From the NCBI RefSeq assembly GCF_030269925.1, contig NC_085118.1:14358501-14422500 (forward strand): a stretch of DNA of 64,000 bases, read 5' to 3'. A model generated the notes under the pieces. It was given only the letters and a program-made list of their open reading frames with translations, searched no databases and had not been told where the DNA came from. Position numbers and translations under genes: made by a program. The stretch is from Bombyx mori. Taxonomy: Eukaryota > Arthropoda > Insecta > Lepidoptera > Bombycidae. Below, one piece after another: positions 51,229 through 63,343 of the stretch (position 1 is the stretch's first letter; every line of letters begins with the position of its first letter).

Positions 51229-51398
51229 GAAGATCAAAGATGGCTGCGCTTCCTTAATACTTGCTGGCAGCACCTAGCGGCTAAAGATGGAACTAAATTG
51301 ACTGTCTATGGTTGGACATAGACAAGGAATTTAAGCTAAGTACACACTGCTTCTTCATAATACAATGCTGTATGTTTTCCAAAGGCACATCAATACAA
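51229..51398 (-). repeat. DIRS right inverted terminal repeat
   Basis: Reverse complement of the left repeat. A short plus-strand frame ends inside it (KLTVYGWT), and the same residues are readable from the left repeat on the minus strand. Confidence 0.9.
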
Positions 51399-52280
51399 CA
51401 GTTTTACTTCAGATACAAAAATTAAACTGAATTTCATGGATTGCTTAAAAGTGCTGTTATGTGAGCTTAAAGTATGACAATTAACAAAAATTATTGAAAC
51501 TAGTGGTCCTGCAGTAGTCGAAATTCAACTATAATTAATTGAAATTATAAGTTTGAACATTATTAAGGTTCTATTGTCAAAGACTATTACTTCTATAGTC
51601 ATAAATTTTGACTACACCTATAGACAAATAAATATAAAGATAAACAATATTAACCTATTCTCAATTTGACTACGACTTAAAGCAATAAGAAAAGTCTGAC
51701 AATAAAGAAAGGGTTGTATTATGTAGGTGTGTGTGGGTGTGTGTCAAATACTTGGTAGTGTATGTAATATTTTTTTTTATTTAATTTTTTTTTAATTCAT
51801 AATTTTATGTACACTTGTCGTCTGAAATAACATAAGTCATTCATTTATCATTACTTTAGTTTAGTTTAGTTTAGGTTGGTTTAGTTTAGTTTAGTTTGGT
51901 TTGGTTGGTTTTTTTGGTTGGTTTGGCTTGGCTCGGCTCAGCTCGGCTTGGCTCGGCTCGGCTCGGCTCGGCTCGGCTCGGCTCGGCTCGGCTCGGCTCG
52001 GCTCGGCTCGGCTCGGCTCGGCTCGGCTCGGCTCGGCTCGGCTCGGCTCGGCTCGGCTCGGCTCGGCTCGGCTCGGCTCGGCTCGGCTCGGCTCGGCTCG
52101 GCTCGGCTCGGCTCGGCTCGGCTCGGCTCGGCTCGGCTCGGCTCGGCACGTTTGTTTGTTTGTTTAGAAGAAGAAACACAATCATAATTTGCATCTGTGC
52201 TTGGATACGTGATAAAACCTTTATCTCAAGCAGCAGTGCTCTTGGTACAAAGAATACAACAGTTTTACTTCAGATACAAA
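51399..52280 (-). repeat. Satellite unit 4, inverted
   Basis: Full unit in reverse: starts AATACAACAGTTTTACTTC; GGCTC tract 51925-52147. Begins exactly where unit 3 would continue if mirrored. Confidence 0.92.
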
Positions 52281-52630
52281 AAAGAGCACTGCTGCTTGAG
52301 ATAAAGGTTTTATCACGTATCCAAGCACAGATGCAAATTATGATTGTGTTTCTTCTTCTAAACAAACAAACAAACGTGCCGAGCCGAGCCGAGCCGAGCC
52401 GAGCCGAGCCGAGCCGAGCCGAGCCGAGCCGAGCCGAGCCGAGCCGAGCCGAGCCGAGCCGAGCCGAGCCGAGCCGAGCCGAGCCGAGCCGAGCCGAGCC
52501 GAGCCGAGCCGAGCCGAGCCGAGCCGAGCCGAGCCAAGCCGAGCTGAGCCGAGCCAAGCCAAACCAACCAAAAAAACCAACCAAACCAAACTAAACTAAA
52601 CTAAACCAACCTAAACTAAACTAAACTAAA
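52281..52630 (+). repeat. Satellite unit 5, partial, plus orientation restored
   Basis: Starts AAGAGCACTGCTGCTTG; GAGCC tract 52376-52560 with GTGCC first, the same variant as the mirrored end of unit 4. Confidence 0.9.
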
Positions 52631-53539
52631 CGAATGATAAATGATTGATTTATTTTATTTCAAACGACAAGTGTACATAAAACTATGAATTAATAATAAA
52701 TTAAATCAAAAAAAAATTACATACACTACCAAGTATTTGACACACACCCACACACACCTACATAATATAACCCTTTGTTTATTGTCAGACTTTTCTTATT
52801 GCTTTAAGTCGTAGTCAAATTGAGAATAGGATAGTATTGTTTATCTTTATATTTATTTGTCTATAGGTGTAGTCGAAATTTCTGACAATAGAAGTAATAG
52901 TCTTTGACAATAAAACCTTAATAATGTTCAAACTTATAATTTCAATTAATTGTAGTTGAATTTCGACTACTGCAGGACCACTAGTTTCAATAATTTTTGT
53001 TAATTGTCATACTTTAAGCTCACATAACAGCACTTTTAAGCAATCCATGAAATTCAGTTTAATTTTTGTATCTGAAGTAAAACTGTTGTATTCTTTGTAC
53101 CAGGAGCACTGCTGCTTGAGATATAGGTTTTACACGTATCCAAGCACAGATGCAAATTATGATTGTGTTTCTTCTTCTAAACAAACAAACGAGCCGAGCC
53201 GAGCCGAGCCGAGCCGAGCCGAGCCGAGCCGAGCCGAGCCGAGCCGAGCCGAGCCGAGCCGAGCCGAGCCGAGCCGAGCCGAGCCGAGCCGAGCCGAGCC
53301 GAGCCGAGCCGAGCCGAGCCGAGCCGAGCCGAGCCGAGCCGAGCCGAGCCGAGCCGAGCCGAGCCGAGCCGAGCTGAGCCGAGCCGAGCCAAATCAAACA
53401 AAAAAAAACAACCAAACCAAACTAAACTAAACTAAACCAACCTAAACTAAACCAAACAAACCAAACCAAACCAAACCAAACAAACCAAACCAAACTAAAC
53501 TAAACTTAACTAAACCAACCTAAACTAAACTAAACTAAA
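52631..53539 (+). repeat. Satellite unit 6 (909 bp)
   Basis: Complete; GAGCC tract 53191-53390; longer AAACC/AAACT tail than units 1-2. Confidence 0.9.
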
Positions 53540-54282
53540 CGAATGATAAATGATTGATTTATTTTATTTCAAACGACAAGTGTACATAAAACTATGAATT
53601 AATAATAAATTTAATCAAAAAAAAATTACATACACTACCAAGTATTTGACACACACCCACACACACCTACATAATATAACCCTTTGTTTATTGTCAGACT
53701 TTTCTTATTGCTTTAAGTCGTAGTCAAATTGAGAATAGGATAGTATTGTTTATCTTTATATTTATTTGTCTATAGGTGTAGACGAAATTTGTGACTATAG
53801 AAGTAATAGTCTTTGACAATAGAACCTTAATAATGTTCAAACTTATAATTTCAATTAATTATAGTTGAATTTCGACTACTGCAGGACCACTAGTTTCAAT
53901 AATTTTTGTTAATTGTCATACTTTAAGCTCACATAACATCACTTTTAAGCAATCCATGAAATTCAGTTTAATTTTTGTATCTGAAGTAAAACTGTTGTAT
54001 TCTTTGTACCAGGAGCACTGCTGCTTGAGATATAGCTTTTACACGTATCCAAGCACAGATGCAAATTATGATTGTGTTTCTTCTTCTAAACAAACAAACA
54101 AACAAACGAGCCAAGCCTAGCCGAGCCGAGCCGAGCCGAGCCGAGCCGAGCCGAGCCGAGCCGAGCCGAGCCGAGCCGAGCCGAGCCGAGCCGAGCCGAG
54201 CCGAGCCGAGCCGAGCCGAGCCGAGCCGAGCTGAGCCGAGCCAAACCAACCAAAAAAACCAACCAACCTAAACTAAACTAAA
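53540..54282 (+). repeat. Satellite unit 7 (743 bp)
   Basis: Shortest unit; GAGCC tract 54108-54242 starting GAGCCAAGCCTAG; carries GAGATATAGCTTTTACACG, a variant shared with unit 13. Confidence 0.9.
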
Positions 54283-55187
54283 GTAATGATAAATGAATGA
54301 CTTATGTTATTTCAGATGACAAGTGTACATAAAATTATGAATTAAAAATAAATTAAATCAAAAAAAATATTACATACACTACCAAGTATTTGACACACAC
54401 CCACATACACCTACATAATATAACCCTTTGTTTATTGTCAGACTTTTCTTATTGCTTTAAGTCGTAGTCAAATTGAGAATAGGATAGTATTGTTTATCTT
54501 TATATTTATTTGTCTATAGGTGTAGACGAAATTTGTGACTATAGAAGTAATAGTCTTTGACAATAGAACCTTAATAATGTTCAAACTTATAATTTCAATT
54601 AATTATAGTTGAATTTCGACTACTGCAGGACCACTAGTTTCAATAATTTTTGTTAATTGTCATACTTTAAGCTCACATAACAGCACTTTTAAGCAATCCA
54701 TGAAATTCAGTTTAATTTTTGTATCTGAAGTAAAACTGTTGTATTCTTTGTACCAAGAGCACTGCTGCTTGAGATAAAGGTTTTATCACGTATCCAATCA
54801 CAGATGCAAATTATGATTGTGTTTCTTCTTCTAAACAAACAAACAAACGAGCCGAGCCTAGCCTAGCCTAGCCGAGCCGAGCCGAGCCGAGCCAAGCCGA
54901 GCCGAGCCGAGCCGAGCCGAGCCGAGCCGAGCCGAGCCGAGCCGAGCCGAGCCGAGCCGAGCCGAGCCGAGCCGAGCCGAGCCGAGCCGAGCCGAGCCGA
55001 GCCGAGCCGAGCCGAGCCGAGCCGAGCCGAGCCAATTCAACCAAAAAAAACCAACCAAACCAAACCAAACTAAACTAAACTAAACCAACCTAAACTAAAC
55101 CAAACAAACCAAACCAAACCAAACCAAACAAACCAAACCAAACTAAACTAAACTTAACTAAACCAACCTAAACTAAACTAAACTAAA
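54283..55187 (+). repeat. Satellite unit 8 (905 bp)
   Basis: GAGCC tract 54849-55033 opens with three CTAGC variants; CCAATCACAG variant before it. Confidence 0.9.
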
Positions 55188-55511
55188 CGAATGATAAATG
55201 ATTGATTTATTTTATTTCAAACAACAAGTGTACATAAAACTATGAATTAACTAGCAAACCCGGCGAACTCCGTTTCGCCACCAGATGGCTTCATTTTATG
55301 TAACATTTCGTTTGGTGATTAAAAGATGAAGATTTTTTTTTGTTTGTTTTATATTTGAAAAGGAAAAATTTTATTTCATTTCACAACAGTAATGAATTCA
55401 TTTCGATTACAAAAATGAAGTGTTATTTAGTTGAACTTCTCTAAGTAAATGAAAGTGAATCCAAAGTAAATACTGAATCGAAGCGTTATACGTGCCCGCA
55501 AATTATCCGTT

Positions 55512-57041
55512 TCATTGAAGTGCTCTTTGGTAAACCACATTTTTTGTTTTTTGGTCTGACGTTAACACAAACAAAGCGGATGGTTTCCCAACTCGTGAAC
55601 ACGCAACGTATAACTGCCCATGTGAAAAACAATGATTTTCTAAATTTATCCCGCAAACGCTAAGCGATTGGCCTTGCGACTTGTTAATTGTCATTGCGAA
55701 CGCAAGGCGAACTGGAAATTGCAATCGTTTGAAGTCAAACGGAAGATCAGTCGGAATCATTGGTATTCGAGGAATACATACATTTTCACCTGCGTACTTT
55801 CCGTTAATAATGGTTGCCTCAATCAAATTCGGCATAAGTCTTTTTACCGAAAGTCGAGTACCGTTGCAAAGTCGCGGTGGATTCAAATTACGCAATATCA
55901 TAATAACTGTACCAACTTTGAGTTGTAAGTTATGTGGTGGAAATCCTGGTAACTCCAGAGAGTTCAAAAACTCCGTTGGATAATTTACTACATCATCGGG
56001 ATTTGTTATGGAATCAACGGATTTGCATGTCACCAAATCGCCAGCAATTTTTGATTGAATGGTGAAATTCAGTGCGTGTACATCATTATTCTTTGCGGCA
56101 AGAATTGCTCGTTGACTTAACCAAGCATAATTCTCACTAATGTTTGGGAAAACATTTTCAATAAGAGCTAATTGAGAATCTACAAATCGGCAAAAGTCGT
56201 TGGTAAGAGTAATTAATCCAGATGTCGCATCAACTGGGACTTTTCCATTTCCAACAGATAACAATTGTTTGGAAAATTGTGCAGCACTTTGATCATTTTG
56301 AAGTTGAACTCTCATATTAGTGGTTAGCGATAATGTTTTTACGTTATTCCATAAAGGTGATGCCTTCAGGCAAGCATTCAATTCATCTGCAGGCGTTCCA
56401 CGGGGAATTACTGGCAACGTCTGCCTGAAATCGCCTGCCAAAAATATCATCAAGCCGCCAAAGATGTTGTTATTTCGCCGAAGATCCTTCAGTGTGAAGT
56501 TAAGTGCTTCAAGTGATTTCTTATGTGCCATTGTGCACTCATTCCAAACAATGAGCCTGCATTGCATCAATAATTTTCCCATTGCACTGGATCGGGAAAT
56601 ATTGCATGTTGGAGTATCAATTGTGTTTAAATTGAGTGGCAACTTAAGCGCAGAATGTGCAGTACGACCGCCATCTAGAAGAGTCGCCGTAATTCCAGAT
56701 GATGCTAACGCCAAAGCTATGTCACATCTTGATCGAATAGTGGCCAAAATCAATGAAATGACAAATGTTTTCCCTGTTCCTCCAGGTGCGTCCAGGAAGA
56801 ATAGACCACCAGTATTATTGTCCACCGCTTGCGTTAATGTTTCGTATACTTGGTTTTGCTGTTGTTGTAGCAACGGCACATTATTTCGAACGAATTCCTG
56901 CAATGTATCAACATTGTATTGCAGCTCTCGATTTAATTCTTGGTTGAATGCATCGTGCATCGATCGATTTGGCGCAATCATTCCTACTTCAATCAGTAGC
57001 TTGTTTGCAATAGTCAAGCATTGATCCTCAATCAGAATCAA
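55512..57041 (-). CDS. Helitron PIF1-like helicase, open frame of 509 aa
   Basis: The C-terminal helicase of a RepHel protein, expected to unwind DNA during rolling-circle transposition. Visible: Walker A GGTGKT (87-92); motif II reads LIVWNECTMA where the family has WDE, so Asp is replaced by Asn at residue 167; motif III GDFRQTLPVI; motif V INKSQGQS; motif VI YVACSR. Ends in KNVVYQRALQ, usual for these proteins. The frame continues upstream across a TAA at 57090-57092 into the Rep part, so this ORF is the intact C-terminal portion of a broken gene, not a separate gene. ATP hydrolysis is probably impaired by the Asn change (inference). Confidence 0.85.
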   Translation of the reverse strand: MILIEDQCLTIANKLLIEVGMIAPNRSMHDAFNQELNRELQYNVDTLQEFVRNNVPLLQQQQNQVYETLTQAVDNNTGGLFFLDAPGGTGKTFVISLILATIRSRCDIALALASSGITATLLDGGRTAHSALKLPLNLNTIDTPTCNISRSSAMGKLLMQCRLIVWNECTMAHKKSLEALNFTLKDLRRNNNIFGGLMIFLAGDFRQTLPVIPRGTPADELNACLKASPLWNNVKTLSLTTNMRVQLQNDQSAAQFSKQLLSVGNGKVPVDATSGLITLTNDFCRFVDSQLALIENVFPNISENYAWLSQRAILAAKNNDVHALNFTIQSKIAGDLVTCKSVDSITNPDDVVNYPTEFLNSLELPGFPPHNLQLKVGTVIMILRNLNPPRLCNGTRLSVKRLMPNLIEATIINGKYAGENVCIPRIPMIPTDLPFDFKRLQFPVRLAFAMTINKSQGQSLSVCGINLENHCFSHGQLYVACSRVGKPSALFVLTSDQKTKNVVYQRALQ

Positions 57042-57089
57042 TCCTTCATTGTAGATTTCATCGGTTATTTGGATGTCAGGATTATTCGT

Positions 57090-58846
57090 TTAAATGCGCA
57101 AGCGATGCAAGATATCTTCACATATGTCGTCTTTGAATTTGTTCCATGACTGAATTGGTTGTGAAGGAAAACATATGGTGATGATAATTGCGAACAGCGT
57201 TCGTATTTGGTACGCATTTGATGAAACAACTGAATCCGCAAGTGTTAAATCCCAATGAGAATCGTTCTCCAGCAAACCCAATAGTTGACATGCTTCTCGA
57301 TATGTTTGGCATTGGTGGCCATTCACAGTTTTCAAATGCGCAAATGATTTTGGTCCACGTACATTTACCAACAGCAGTCGCAAATAAAAACATTCATCAT
57401 TTCTAGGATGAACAGTATACATGCGACCTAGTGCATCAGTGGAAAACACCTGTGGCCAATCTGGAACTGGGGTTCCTTGTTTGCGACGTTGGAATTTCTT
57501 TGTTGATTGATTCCAAGTGGGCATTTGGGCATTTCAACGTACATCAGCGTCGCTGCGAATGGATCTGCTTCACACATTGCAAAGAAGCTAGTCAATGTTG
57601 TCGATGGTGGTCTTTCAGCTCGTTGTGCCGCATTAGCCTCAGTGAAGTAAGCTCTTTGGCCATTTTCCAAATGCACTGCTAAATGTACAACCGTGGGATA
57701 TCTTTCATGAATTTGAAATGACAATAATCGCCACAGTGCTTCATTAGTACTGACGTATCTGCCCATTTGGAAGTTACTGATTTCGTCATTCGCATTTTCC
57801 GACGCAATACCAAACACAGCCATGTCGCTGCCTTTTGTGACGTACTTGCACAACTCTCAACGTTTGCATGTGTTTCGAAAATTCTTGATAGCAGCGGGCA
57901 ATATGGTACAATGAATTCATTTCCGATCTCAATCTCTTGATTTTGAACTTTAACTTTGATAGTTCGACCATTATTTTCTTTTGAACGCCGACGAAAAACT
58001 GGATATCCATCGTTCCCTGTGACTGTTTCAGCAACTAACGGTCGCGGATATCGTTTTGTGCACTTTCCATCAGCCATGCAAGGCGATAATGGATTTAATG
58101 CACCGCACGGTCCATGCACCATCTGTGTTGTCACAGTGTCGTGTAGATGGGGATCAGTGACTGGATCAGGAATTTCAGCTGATATGATGTCATCCACTTC
58201 ATTTGAATGTAATTTGTTCAGCAACCAGATTAGGATATGGGCATGCGGTAGTCCACGCTTCTGCTATTCCACCGAGTACATATAACAACGTGTGTCACCA
58301 AAAACTCGATACTTAGTAAGCACATCCATCATAACCTTGAGTTTTTGCTGAAATACTCTGGCGATTATGTCATGGCGATCTTGCGGTTTTTGGCCCGGTT
58401 CTAACTCACGTTCAATTTCCGTCCACTTCGGATTGCATGTGAACGTAATAAATAAATCCGGAGTTCCATAATTCGGGATCAGTTCCATCGAACAATGGTT
58501 TCAGTGGCTGTGGTGGTGTAAGTAATGGATCTAGTTTGACTTTTCCACTTGCGCAGCACAATCCAGCCGTTTCTCTTTTGAACTTTAACGCATTGCAATA
58601 TCGGCATATAGTCGTCATTGGTCCAATATCTAAATTTTCATCATCACTGTAGTTCGCAGTGGGATCATATTGGAATGCCAAGCGATTGTATGATGCCAAT
58701 GATCTTCGTGTGCTCACGCGTTGTCTCAATCGGGCATTTTCTCTTATTATATTTTGTCTTTCTTCGCTTAAGTTCTGTGAATACACTTGTTGCTGGCTTG
58801 CATGTCTTGTGCGGCGGCCGATGTTCGCCCGTCGTCTTCTAGGCAT
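57090..58846 (-). pseudogene. Helitron Rep (HUH) region, multiply broken
   Basis: From the start MPRRRRANIG at 58846: a Cys-rich segment (CRYCNALKF...CC), then an abrupt join to TPDLFITFTCNPKW with the usual middle region missing. HUH motif LPHAHILIW is present but preceded by a TAG (58264-58266) where a Trp codon is expected. Further on, FETHANVE joins out of frame to CKYVTKGSD; the stretch that should hold the first of two catalytic tyrosines is missing. An 8-bp tandem duplication (57518-57533) shifts the frame again, and a TAA at 57090-57092 precedes the helicase. It cannot encode an active transposase. Confidence 0.85.
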
Positions 58847-59495
58847 TTTGGACTATGGACAGAGTGGTGAATTTAACCTCAAATGCACGATCCACATAAT
58901 TTACACAGTTCAACTTACGACCTTAAAGACAAATGCCTGCTGTTGAAATTGAATAAAAATTTGCACAATACACGTGATTGATTTGATGCTTTCCAATTGA
59001 AATGTTAGGAAACGAATAACTATTTTTTTTTACTTTTTTTTCACAATTTCACAGTGAACACAATACCGGTTTGTCATATGAAATTAACTGGGGGCTTATT
59101 CCATAGATTATACACTTAATATATGCTTATTCCGCCCCGACTTTAGAAAACGTCACTTTGATGGATGTCATTTTGATAACTTACAAAACGTTTAGAAACG
59201 TTTTGAAAAAAGTAGCGTTTTACAACATTTTAATTTGTTACTTTATATTCTTTTTAACATAAATCAAACTAAACATATAAAATAGATTATACTGATAATA
59301 AACTCAAAGCTAAGAACCCAGGAAAAATAATCATAAAGCTAAATTTCTGATCGATTAAATTCTTATTTTAAATCTAATTACTAAACGAATGTGGTTTGTG
59401 TCATTAAGTGATTTTTTATGCTTTAAGGACAATTCAATTGATTAGTAGTACACAATAGACAGTTGTCAAATAAACGTGTTGCCGCTGGCGCGTTA

Positions 59496-59678
<183 letters not shown>

Positions 59679-60557
59679 TTAAATCAAAAAAAAATTACAT
59701 ACACTACCAAGTATTTGACACACACCCACACACACCTACATAATATAACCCTTTGTTTATTGTCAGACTTTTCTTATTGCTTTAAGTCGTAGTCAAATTG
59801 AGAATAGGATAGTATTGTTTATCTTTATATTTATTTGTCTATAGGTGTAGACGAAATTTGTGACTATAGAAGTAATATTCTTTGACAATAGAACCTTAAT
59901 AATGTTCAAACTTATAATTTCAATTAATTGTAGTTGAATTTCGACTACTGCAGGACCACTAGTTTCAATAATTTTTGTTAATTGTCATACTTTAAGCTCA
60001 CATAACAGCACTTTTAAGCAATCCATGAAATTCAGTTTATTTTTTGTATCTGAAGTAAAACTGTTGTATTCTTTGTACCAAGAGCACTGCTGCTTGAGAT
60101 AAAGGTTTTATCACGTATCCAATCACAGATGCAAATTATGATTGTGTTTCTTCTTCTAAACAAACAAACAAACGAGCCGAGCCTAGCCTAGCCTAGCCGA
60201 GCCGAGCCGAGCCGAGCCGAGCCGAGCTGAGCCGAGCCGAGCCGAGCCGAGCCGAGCCGAGCCGAGCCGAGCCGAGCCGAGCCGAGCCGAGCCGAGCCGA
60301 GCCGAGCCGAGCCGAGCCGAGCCGAGCCGAGCCGAGCCGAGCCGAGCCGAGCCGAGCCGAGCCGAGCCGAGCCGAGCCGAGCCGAGCCGAGCCGAGCCGA
60401 GCCAAATCAAACAAAAAAAAACAACCAAACTAAACTAAACTAAACCAACCTAAACTAAACCAAACAAACCAAACCAAACCAAACCAAACAAACCAAACCA
60501 AACCAAACCAAACTAAACTAAACTTAACTAAACCAACCTAAACTAAACTAAACTAAA

Positions 60558-61433
60558 CGAATGATAAATGATTGATTTATTTTATTTCAAACGACAAGTG
60601 TACATAAAACTATGAATTAATAATAAATTTAATCAAAAAAAAATTACATACACTACCAAGTATTTGACACACACCCACACACACCTACATAATATAACCC
60701 TTTGTTTATTGTCAGACTTTTCTTATTGCTTTAAGTCGTAGTCAAATTGAGAATAGGATAGTATTGTTTATCTTTATATTTATTTGTCTATAGGTGTAGA
60801 CGAAATTTGTGACTATAGAAGTAATAGTCTTTGACAATAGAACCTTAATAATGTTCAAACTTATAATTTCAATTAATTATAGTTGAATTTCGACTACTGC
60901 AGGACCACTAGTTTCAATAATTTTTGTTAATTGTCATACTTTAAGCTCACATAACAGCACTTTTAAGCAATCCATGAAATTCAGTTTAATTTTTGTATCT
61001 GAAGTAAAACTGTTGTATTCTTTGTACCAAGAGCACTGCTGCTTGAGATAAAGGTTTTATCACGTATCCAATCACAGATGCAAATTATGATTGTGTTTCT
61101 TCTTCTAAACAAACAAACAAACGAGCCGAGCCTAGCCTAGCCTAGCCTAGCCGAGCCGAGCCGAGCCGAGCCGAGCCGAGCCGAGCCGAGCCGAGCCGAG
61201 CCGAGCCGAGCCGAGCCGAGCCGAGCCGAGCCGAGCCGAGCCGAGCCGAGCCGAGCCGAGCCGAGCCGAGCCGAGCCGAGCCGAGCCGAGCCGAGCCGAG
61301 CCGAGCCGAGCCGAGCCAATTCAACCAAAAAAAACCAACCAAACCAAACTAAACTAAACTCAACCAAACTAAACCAAACCAAACCAAACTAAACTAAACT
61401 TAACTAAACCAACCTAAACTAAACTAAACTAAA
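60558..61433 (+). repeat. Satellite unit 10 (876 bp)
   Basis: GAGCC tract 61123-61318 opening with four CTAGC variants. Confidence 0.9.
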
Positions 61434-62310
61434 CGAATGATAAATGAATGACTTATTTTACTTCAGACGACAAGTTTACATAAAATTATGAATTAATAAT
61501 AAATTAAATATAAAAAAATTACATACACTACCATGTATTTGACACACACCTACATAATATAACCCTTTGTTTATGGTCAGACTTTTCTTATTGCTTTAAG
61601 TCGTAGTCAAATTGAGAATAGGATAGTATTGTTTATCTTTATATTTATTTGTCTATAGGTGTAGACGAAATTTGTGACTATAGAAGTAATAGTCTTTGAC
61701 AATAGAACCTTAATAATGTTCAAACTTATAATTTCAATTAATTGTAGTTGAACTTCGACTACTGCAGGACCACTAGTTTCAATAATTTTTGTTAATTGTC
61801 ATACTTTAAGCTCACATAACAGCACTTTTAAGCAATCCATGAAATTCAGTTTAATTTTTGTATCTGAAGTAAAACTGTTGTATTCTTTGTACCAGGAGCA
61901 CTGCTGCTTGAGATAAAGGTTTTATCACGTATCCAAGCACAGATGCAAATTATGATTGTGTTTCTTCTTCTAAACAAACAAACAAACGAGCCGAGCCTAG
62001 CCGAGCCGAGCCGAGCCGAACCGAGCCGAGCCGAGCCGAGCCGAGCCGAGCCGAGCCGAGCCGAGCCGAGGCGAACCGAGCCGAGCCGAGCCGAGCCGAG
62101 CCGAGCCGAGCCGAGCCGAGCCGAGCCGAGCCGAGCCGAGCCGAGCCGAGCCGAGCCGAGCCAATTCAAACAAAAAAACCAACCAAACCAAACTAAACTA
62201 AACTAAACCAACCTAAACTAAACCAAACAAACCAAACCAAACCAAACCAAACAAACCAAACCAAACTAAACTAAACTTAACTAAACCAACCTAAACTAAA
62301 CTAAACTAAA
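61434..62310 (+). repeat. Satellite unit 11 (877 bp)
   Basis: GAGCC tract 61988-62162 with unusual GAGGCGAACC; shortened CACACACC block. Confidence 0.9.
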
Positions 62311-63343
62311 CGAATGATAAATGATTGATTTATTTTATTTCAAACAACAAGTGTACATAAAACTATGAATTAATAATAAATTAAATCAAAAAAAAATTAC
62401 ATACACTACCAAGTATTTGACACACACCCACACACACCTACATAATATAACCCTTTGTTTATTGTCAGACTTTTCTTATTGCTTTAAGTCGTAGTCAAAT
62501 TGAGAATAGGATAGTATTGTTTATCTTTATATTTATTTGTCTATAGGTGTAGACGAAATTTGTGACTATAGAAGTAATATTCTTTGACAATAGAACCTTA
62601 ATAATGTTCAAACTTATAATTTCAATTAATTATAGTTGAATTTCGACTACTGCAGGACCACTAGTTTCAATAATTTTTGTTAATTGTCATACTTTAAGCT
62701 CACATAACAGCACTTTTAAGCAATCCATGAAATTCAGTTTAATTTTTGTATCTGAAGTAAAACTGTTGTATTCTTTGTACCAAGAGCACTGCTGCTTGAG
62801 ATAAAGGTTTTATCACGTATCCAATCACAGATGCAAATTATGATTGTGTTTCTTCTTCTAAACAAACAAACAAACGAGCCGAGCCTAGCCTAGCCTAGCC
62901 GAGCCGAGCCGAGCCGAGCCGAGCCGAGCTGAGCCGAGCCGAGCCGAGCCGAGCCGAGCCGAGCCGAGCCGAGCCGAGCCGAGCCGAGCCGAGCCGAGCC
63001 GAGCCGAGCCGAGCCGAGCCGAGCCGAGCCGAGCCGAGCCGAGCCGAGCCGAGCCGAGCCGAGCCGAGCCGAGCCGAGCCGAGCCGAGCCGAGCCGAGCC
63101 GAGCCGAGCCGAGCCGAGCCGAGCCGAGCCGAGCCGAGCCGAGCCGAGCCGAGCCGAGCCGAGCTGAGCCGAGCCGAGCCAAATCAAACAAAAAAAACAA
63201 CCAAACCAAACTAAACTAAACTAAACCAACCTAAACTAAACCAAACAAACCAAACCAAACCAAACCAAACCAAACAAACCAAACCAAACCAAACCAAACT
63301 AAACTAAACTTAACTAAACCAACCTAAACTAAACTAAACTAAA
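62311..63343 (+). repeat. Satellite unit 12 (1033 bp)
   Basis: Longest unit; GAGCC tract 62876-63180 (about 305 bp). Shares AGTAATATTCTTTGAC with unit 9. Confidence 0.9.

Larger units (their letters stand above)
46791..51398 (+). mobile_element. DIRS-like tyrosine-recombinase retrotransposon with inverted terminal repeats
   Basis: Ends ATTGATGTGCCTTTGG and CCAAAGGCACATCAAT; about 170-bp inverted repeats (46791-46960 and 51229-51398). Interior holds a Gag-like frame, RT, RNase H and tyrosine-recombinase remnants in the order known for DIRS elements. A third short copy of the terminus at about 51097-51205 fits the internal complementary region of DIRS. All enzyme frames are broken. Satellite flanks are inverted relative to each other. 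Confidence 0.82.

Noticed and set aside
56320..57024. 234-codon plus-strand frame
   Set aside because: Antisense shadow of the Helitron helicase.
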